A stretch of 8,419 nt of DNA, taken from NCBI GenBank assembly GCA_003566335.1, contig PXDR01000438.1:1-8419 (forward strand), written 5' to 3'. Positions 6,137 to 8,419 of this stretch are shown here, piece by piece; position 1 is the stretch's first letter; each line of letters begins with the position of its first letter. The notes under the pieces were generated by a model, which was given only the letters and a program-made list of their open reading frames with translations, did no database searches and was not told the origin of the DNA. A program made the position numbers and the translations under genes. This DNA comes from Cyanobacteria bacterium T3Sed10_344R1 (GTDB taxonomy: Bacteria; Cyanobacteriota; Cyanobacteriia; Phormidesmidales; Phormidesmidaceae).

Positions 6137-6184
6137 AAAATGCGATCGCACCCTAGCTCAAGCTAAAGGTGCGATCGCATTTTT
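6137..6184 (+). terminator. Strong intrinsic terminator of rpe built from two HIP1 octamers
   Basis: The arms at 6137-6152 and 6168-6183 pair over 16 bp (AAAATGCGATCGCACC with its exact complement), followed by a T-run. The loop contains its own 5-bp stem (TAGCT-CA-AGCTA). Each arm carries GCGATCGC. On the other strand the hairpin is also followed by T residues, so it may work both ways. Confidence 0.9.
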
Positions 6185-6412
6185 GATCTGCCACCAATTC
6201 CCCAGTTGCTTAAGCCACCGTAGCCGTCTGACCTTTTGGGTTACAGCCCAATTGAGCCTCAGCCTTAAGAGCTACGTTATTTCCCGGATCTGTCGACATC
6301 TACAGTCTGTAACCGGAGATAATTTCACGGATGCCTCCCCAGTTTGTTGTCGTTACATTAAGAACATCGGGCGGTTGCTTCCGCCTACTAGGGGTCGCAT
6401 CGAGAAACTAAA
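6185..6412 (+). promoter_or_regulatory. Leader and promoter region of the 58-residue protein gene
   Basis: About 230 bp after the rpe terminator. The open frame across it begins with TTG inside the terminator and resembles nothing, so I do not call it a gene. GTTACATT at 6352-6359 fits one HLR1 half-site exactly, but the paired half (GTTTGTTG) is poor and one hit is expected by chance. No clear -10/-35 pair was found. Confidence 0.3.
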
Positions 6413-6589
6413 ATGACGCAACTAGAGCAAACCATTTCCCAAATTTTTGCCAGTCGCCGCCTGACTCGCGAAGATCAACAGCGATTAATGAATCTCTTTA
6501 GTCGCCGGGGGCTGAGCGACCACGACACCCAGCTGATTAGCAGCGTCTACGAAGCCCTCAGCCAAGGCCGCGTCCGAGTCGTGGAATAG
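6413..6589 (+). CDS. Conserved-looking 58-residue cyanobacterial small protein
   Basis: MTQLEQTISQIFASRRLTRE, then DQQRLMNLFSRRGLSDHDTQ, then LISSVYEALSQGRVRVVE. It is soluble and all-helical looking: helix 1 (about 3-14), a loop with RRLTREDQ, helix 2 (20-31), helix 3 (36-51), and a basic-then-acidic end RVRVVE. I recall small cyanobacterial hypothetical proteins with the same pattern (IFASRxITRxDQxxxM ... LISRVxxxLxxGxxRVVD), so I think it is real and conserved, but I know no function. The start ATG has only a weak GAGAAA upstream. It converges on the phycobilisome linker gene through a shared terminator. Confidence 0.75.
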   Translation: MTQLEQTISQIFASRRLTREDQQRLMNLFSRRGLSDHDTQLISSVYEALSQGRVRVVE

Positions 6590-6640
6590 GCCAATCTCCC
6601 GACTAGGGCTGCCATCGAGATTCCCCGCATTAGAAACCAA

Positions 6641-6672
6641 AACAGCGGGCTCAGAAATCTGAGCCCGCTGTT
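6641..6672. terminator. Bidirectional intrinsic terminator between convergent genes
   Basis: A perfect 15-bp stem (AACAGCGGGCTCAGA at 6641-6655, complement at 6658-6672) closes over a very short loop. On the (-) strand it is followed by TTTTGGTTT, so it ends the phycobiliprotein-linker unit; on (+) the T-content is lower. It lies midway in the 109-bp gap. Confidence 0.9.
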
Positions 6673-6698
6673 CTAATGATTGCGAGTCCTGTTGACCC

Positions 6699-7454
6699 CT
6701 AGCCTAGCGCCTGCCGCAGCCGTGCCCGCTGGGCATCAGATAAAGACGCTGCCAACCGATCTCCCTGGGGACTGTCGAGGGCAGCCAACAGCTTTTTCAG
6801 CTCCGCTTCTAGCCCAGTTTCTTGGTCAAAGGCGGGGGGCATAAACGGCATGTCAGCGGCGGGAGTTTGGGGGGCTCTGGCTGGGGGCGCGCTGGGGGCG
6901 CAAACCCCGGCGGTGCAGTCTAGGTGCAGCTGATGCCACACCATAGTCGGCAAAGCCCAGCCCCGCTGACCAATATGCTCATGGTTAAGCAAGTCAGTCT
7001 CTAGATAAGCCTTGGGCGAAGCGTAGTACTCCGGATCATAGGCATAGGGCACCGTAAAACAGCCGAACTGCTTACGGTACTCTTCAGAATCAATCAGCGC
7101 CGTCACCAGGCCCGTTGCCCCATCCCGCATCAGGATGTCGCAATACTGCCGCATTTCCTCGTCATCTTTGGGGGCGCGGCCCATGAAGTGCTTAAAGCAC
7201 AGCTCTAGGAACTTCAAATTAGAGCTGGAGTGGTAGAACGCATCTAGATAAACCGAAGACGTCCCCAGAATCTTGAGGAAACGCTTGACCCCAATTTTAT
7301 CTTTAAGAAATTCCTTCTCGGCTTTGGCCAAATGGCGACGCTCATAGGCATAGGGCTGACGCTCTAGCACCTGAGCATACAGTTGATACAGGGCCTGTTG
7401 GCGCTCCTCAACGGTGGAATATCGACTAACCGTAACCTTTTCAAGCATCACCAT
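6699..7454 (-). CDS. Phycobilisome linker-domain protein (rod-core/CpcG-like, atypical C-terminus)
   Basis: A 251-residue soluble protein. Residues about 12-137 are a phycobilisome linker domain (PBS_linker_poly): YAQVLERQPY (26-35), a conserved FLKILGTSSVYLDAFYHSSSN segment, KFLELCFKHFMGRAP (81-95), and IDSEEYRKQFGCFTVPY (121-137). Such domains sit inside phycobiliprotein hexamers and join antenna discs. The second half is not a standard rod (CpcD) or core extension that I recognise: EHIGQRGWALPTMVWHQLHLDC180TAGVC185, a Pro/Ala spacer (186-208), and a final helical segment (212-251). There is no C-terminal membrane helix, so it is not CpcL. ATG at 7454 with GGAGA 6-7 nt upstream is a good start. 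It is downstream of, and probably co-transcribed with, the phycobiliprotein-like gene. Confidence 0.88.
   Translation of the reverse strand: MVMLEKVTVSRYSTVEERQQALYQLYAQVLERQPYAYERRHLAKAEKEFLKDKIGVKRFLKILGTSSVYLDAFYHSSSNLKFLELCFKHFMGRAPKDDEEMRQYCDILMRDGATGLVTALIDSEEYRKQFGCFTVPYAYDPEYYASPKAYLETDLLNHEHIGQRGWALPTMVWHQLHLDCTAGVCAPSAPPARAPQTPAADMPFMPPAFDQETGLEAELKKLLAALDSPQGDRLAASLSDAQRARLRQALG
6880..6901. repeat. Perfect 11-bp tandem repeat inside the linker gene
   Basis: GCTGGGGGCGC occurs twice in direct succession (6880-6890, 6891-6901). It encodes part of the Pro/Ala spacer (VCAPSAPPARAP). Since 11 is not a multiple of three, the two copies are read in different frames. Confidence 0.75.
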
Positions 7455-7494
7455 GGGAATTCTCCAAAGAGTAGCGGGGCAACGACAAACCCAA

Positions 7495-7516
7495 GCTCAG
7501 ACCTAGCTCAGACCTA
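7495..7516. repeat. Perfect 11-bp tandem repeat between the two phycobilisome-type genes
   Basis: GCTCAGACCTA occurs twice in direct succession (7495-7505, 7506-7516) in the 86-bp spacer of the probable operon. A third, partial echo (GACCTAACCCAG) follows. Confidence 0.8.
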
Positions 7517-7540
7517 ACCCAGATCCAGCCACAACATCGC

Positions 7541-8014
7541 CTAGGCGTAGGTTTGTAGCGACGTGATAATTAACGAAATATAGGGGCGCACCATTTCTGT
7601 CTGGTTTGCAGACAAAGACTCAGAAATCGCCTCCTGCAAATATTGATAGGCGCTGATGCATTGGGCTTGTTTTTTATGTGCCCGCAGCACGGTGTCTAGC
7701 CAGAAGATAATTTTGTTTTGAAAAAACTCCGGATCATCACGGAGGACAGCTAAAGCGGTGTATCGCAGCACTTCAGTCATGTCGAAACGACAGCGCTGAC
7801 CATGTTTTTGAATCAGAGTAGGGTGTAAACGCGCCAGTTTACGTAAGGCTTGCAACACAATTGCGTCACTGGACTCACTGATTTTCTGATAAGCCTGAAG
7901 GCGTGCTTCATAGGATTGAACATATTGTTCAAATACTGATAGCTCTTGGCTACTGAGATAGCGGCCATCGGCCTCGACGATATTTTGCTCTAGGGCTTGA
8001 TTCAAAGTAAGCAT
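7541..8014 (-). CDS. Divergent phycobiliprotein-fold protein (allophycocyanin-like family)
   Basis: A 157-residue, all-helical protein of phycobiliprotein length (usual about 160). The N-terminal EADGRYLSSQELSVFEQYV matches the helix X/Y-A start of alpha-type subunits (EARYLSPGELxxIKxFV). C75-RFDMTEVLR aligns without gaps with the bilin site CLRDxxYYLR, keeping Cys and the Asp three residues on but replacing the Arg with Phe. About eight residues of the GGNAYG loop before the Cys are missing. Downstream, LRYTALAVLRDDPEFFQNKIIFWLDTVLRA follows the pattern of LRLVTYGIVAGD and the next helices. So bilin binding is possible but unproven. I prefer ATG at 8014 (AAGGA 11 nt upstream) over TTG at 8035. 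It appears more AT-rich than its neighbours. The linker gene follows 86 bp downstream. Confidence 0.82.
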   Translation of the reverse strand: MLTLNQALEQNIVEADGRYLSSQELSVFEQYVQSYEARLQAYQKISESSDAIVLQALRKLARLHPTLIQKHGQRCRFDMTEVLRYTALAVLRDDPEFFQNKIIFWLDTVLRAHKKQAQCISAYQYLQEAISESLSANQTEMVRPYISLIITSLQTYA

Positions 8015-8349
8015 CGCCAAACCAATCCTTTTCAATCAGAAGTTCGTGAGTAGCAACCCGGTCTAGAGCCAAAATCCAGCGTTTTCCATCCGTTAAATGG
8101 CAGATCTGGCCTCAAACTGGGAATATGTCCTGGGCGATGAAGACTTAGCAATCGGCTTCGTGCTTTTAGGCAAGCCAACCGCTTTTCATCGCCTATTAGC
8201 AGACTGCCCGAGGGGTATTTCTACTTCAACAAGTAGCAGTGTTTCTTAATACTGAATGGCTCAAACTCGGATGCGAGAAAAATAACTTAATGACGAAAAA
8301 TTAATTGTGGCCGGGGATAATTAAATTTAAGTATTTCCCCGCTACGTCA
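8015..8349 (-). promoter_or_regulatory. Upstream region of the phycobiliprotein-linker unit
   Basis: About 335 bp upstream of the (-) unit. The part from 8250 to 8340 is strongly AT-rich. On (-), TTGACG (complement of 8345-8350) and TTTAAT (complement of 8320-8325) make a possible -35/-10 pair with a 19-bp spacer, slightly long; the leader would then be about 300 nt. A TTAAATTTAA palindrome (8321-8330) sits inside the arms GGGGA/TCCCC (8313-8317, 8336-8340). A 6-bp hairpin CTACTT-CAAC-AAGTAG is at 8221-8236. Confidence 0.3.
8097..8249 (+). CDS. Possible 50-residue ORF, unrecognised
   Basis: Reads MADLASNWEYVLGDEDLAIG, then FVLLGKPTAFHRLLADCPRG, then ISTSTSSSVS and TAA. The first 37 residues look protein-like, with an acidic start and an amphipathic middle; the Ser/Thr tail does not. 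There is no ribosome site before the ATG, and it runs antisense within the leader of the phycobiliprotein-like gene. It could be a small gene, a decayed gene end, or chance. I do not recognise a family. Confidence 0.2.
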   Translation: MADLASNWEYVLGDEDLAIGFVLLGKPTAFHRLLADCPRGISTSTSSSVS

Positions 8350-8419
8350 ATGGCAAGGAATGGGCGGCGTTTTCCTCGCAAAAAAGTCCGCAGAGGCGTC
8401 CGCAAGGGAGGCGGTCTGA
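8350..8419 (+). CDS. Possible start of a very basic protein, cut by the window edge
   Basis: From ATG at 8350 the frame is open to the edge for 23 codons: MARNGRRFPRKKVRRG, then VRKGGGL. Ten of the 23 residues are Arg or Lys, as in nucleic-acid-binding N-termini, but no ribosome site precedes the ATG and no family is recognised. The DNA itself has repeated GTCCGCA(G/A) units and could be non-coding. Confidence 0.2.
   Translation, partial: MARNGRRFPRKKVRRGVRKGGGL

Noticed and set aside
6352..6359. Perfect HLR1 half-site GTTACATT before the 58-residue gene
   Set aside because: The second half-site is poor, and about two such hits are expected by chance in the window.
6183..6416. 77-codon open frame upstream of the 58-residue gene, its stop overlapping that start as ATGA
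   Set aside because: It starts with TTG inside the rpe terminator, has no ribosome site and no family-like pattern. The ATGA overlap is probably chance.
7538..7547. Palindrome CGCCTAGGCG over the stop of the phycobiliprotein-like gene
   Set aside because: It is a ten-base palindrome of a kind expected by chance, with no loop or supporting context.

Overview
The window is cyanobacterial chromosome. It carries 13 copies of the octamer GCGATCGC (HIP1), where chance alone predicts about 0.1. It also encodes the photosystem II peptide Psb30/Ycf12, two phycobilisome-type proteins, a COP23-domain protein, a DUF2808 protein and a plastid-type IspD. The sequence is moderately GC-rich and no genus can be named from it. 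I found no rRNA, tRNA, CRISPR array or complete insertion sequence.

Layout. (a) 1-1700: the C-terminal end of a membrane glycosyltransferase (+) converges on a secreted DUF2808 protein (-), with stop codons overlapping. A 290-bp divergent region then leads to a four-helix membrane protein (+). (b) 1700-3030, all (-): a YkgJ-type Cys-cluster protein, then two half-size UPF0016/GDT1 cation exchangers, each with one E-x-G-D-K-S/T motif. They probably work as a heteromeric Mn2+ (or Ca2+) exporter. (c) 3145-3276 (+): psb30, not listed among the longer open frames, facing ispD (-), which sits downstream of a secreted COP23-domain protein (-). (d) 5352-6059 (+): rpe of the Calvin cycle/pentose phosphate pathway, ending in a strong terminator whose two arms each carry a HIP1 octamer. 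(e) 6413-6589 (+): a 58-residue protein. It converges, through a 15-bp-stem terminator, on a two-gene (-) unit at 6699-8014 that encodes a divergent phycobiliprotein-fold protein followed by a phycobilisome linker-domain protein. (f) 8015-8419: AT-rich upstream DNA with two weak small-ORF candidates.

Functional themes. Most genes fit the photosynthetic cell: a PSII subunit, probable manganese handling, Calvin-cycle carbon flow, isoprenoid precursors for pigments, and light-harvesting antenna parts. The least ordinary piece is the antenna-like pair at 6699-8014. The phycobiliprotein-like member keeps the bilin Cys and Asp in register but lacks about eight residues of the preceding loop. Its partner linker has an unusual Cys-containing, Pro/Ala-rich C-terminal half. 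The pair lies in the only long stretch of the window without HIP1 sites.

A second unexpected signal is an excess of short tandem duplications. There are five perfect ones of 10-13 bp (at 981, 2662, 5192, 6880 and 7495) and one 9/10 copy at 3273. Two of the six lie across stop codons and one lies inside a coding region.
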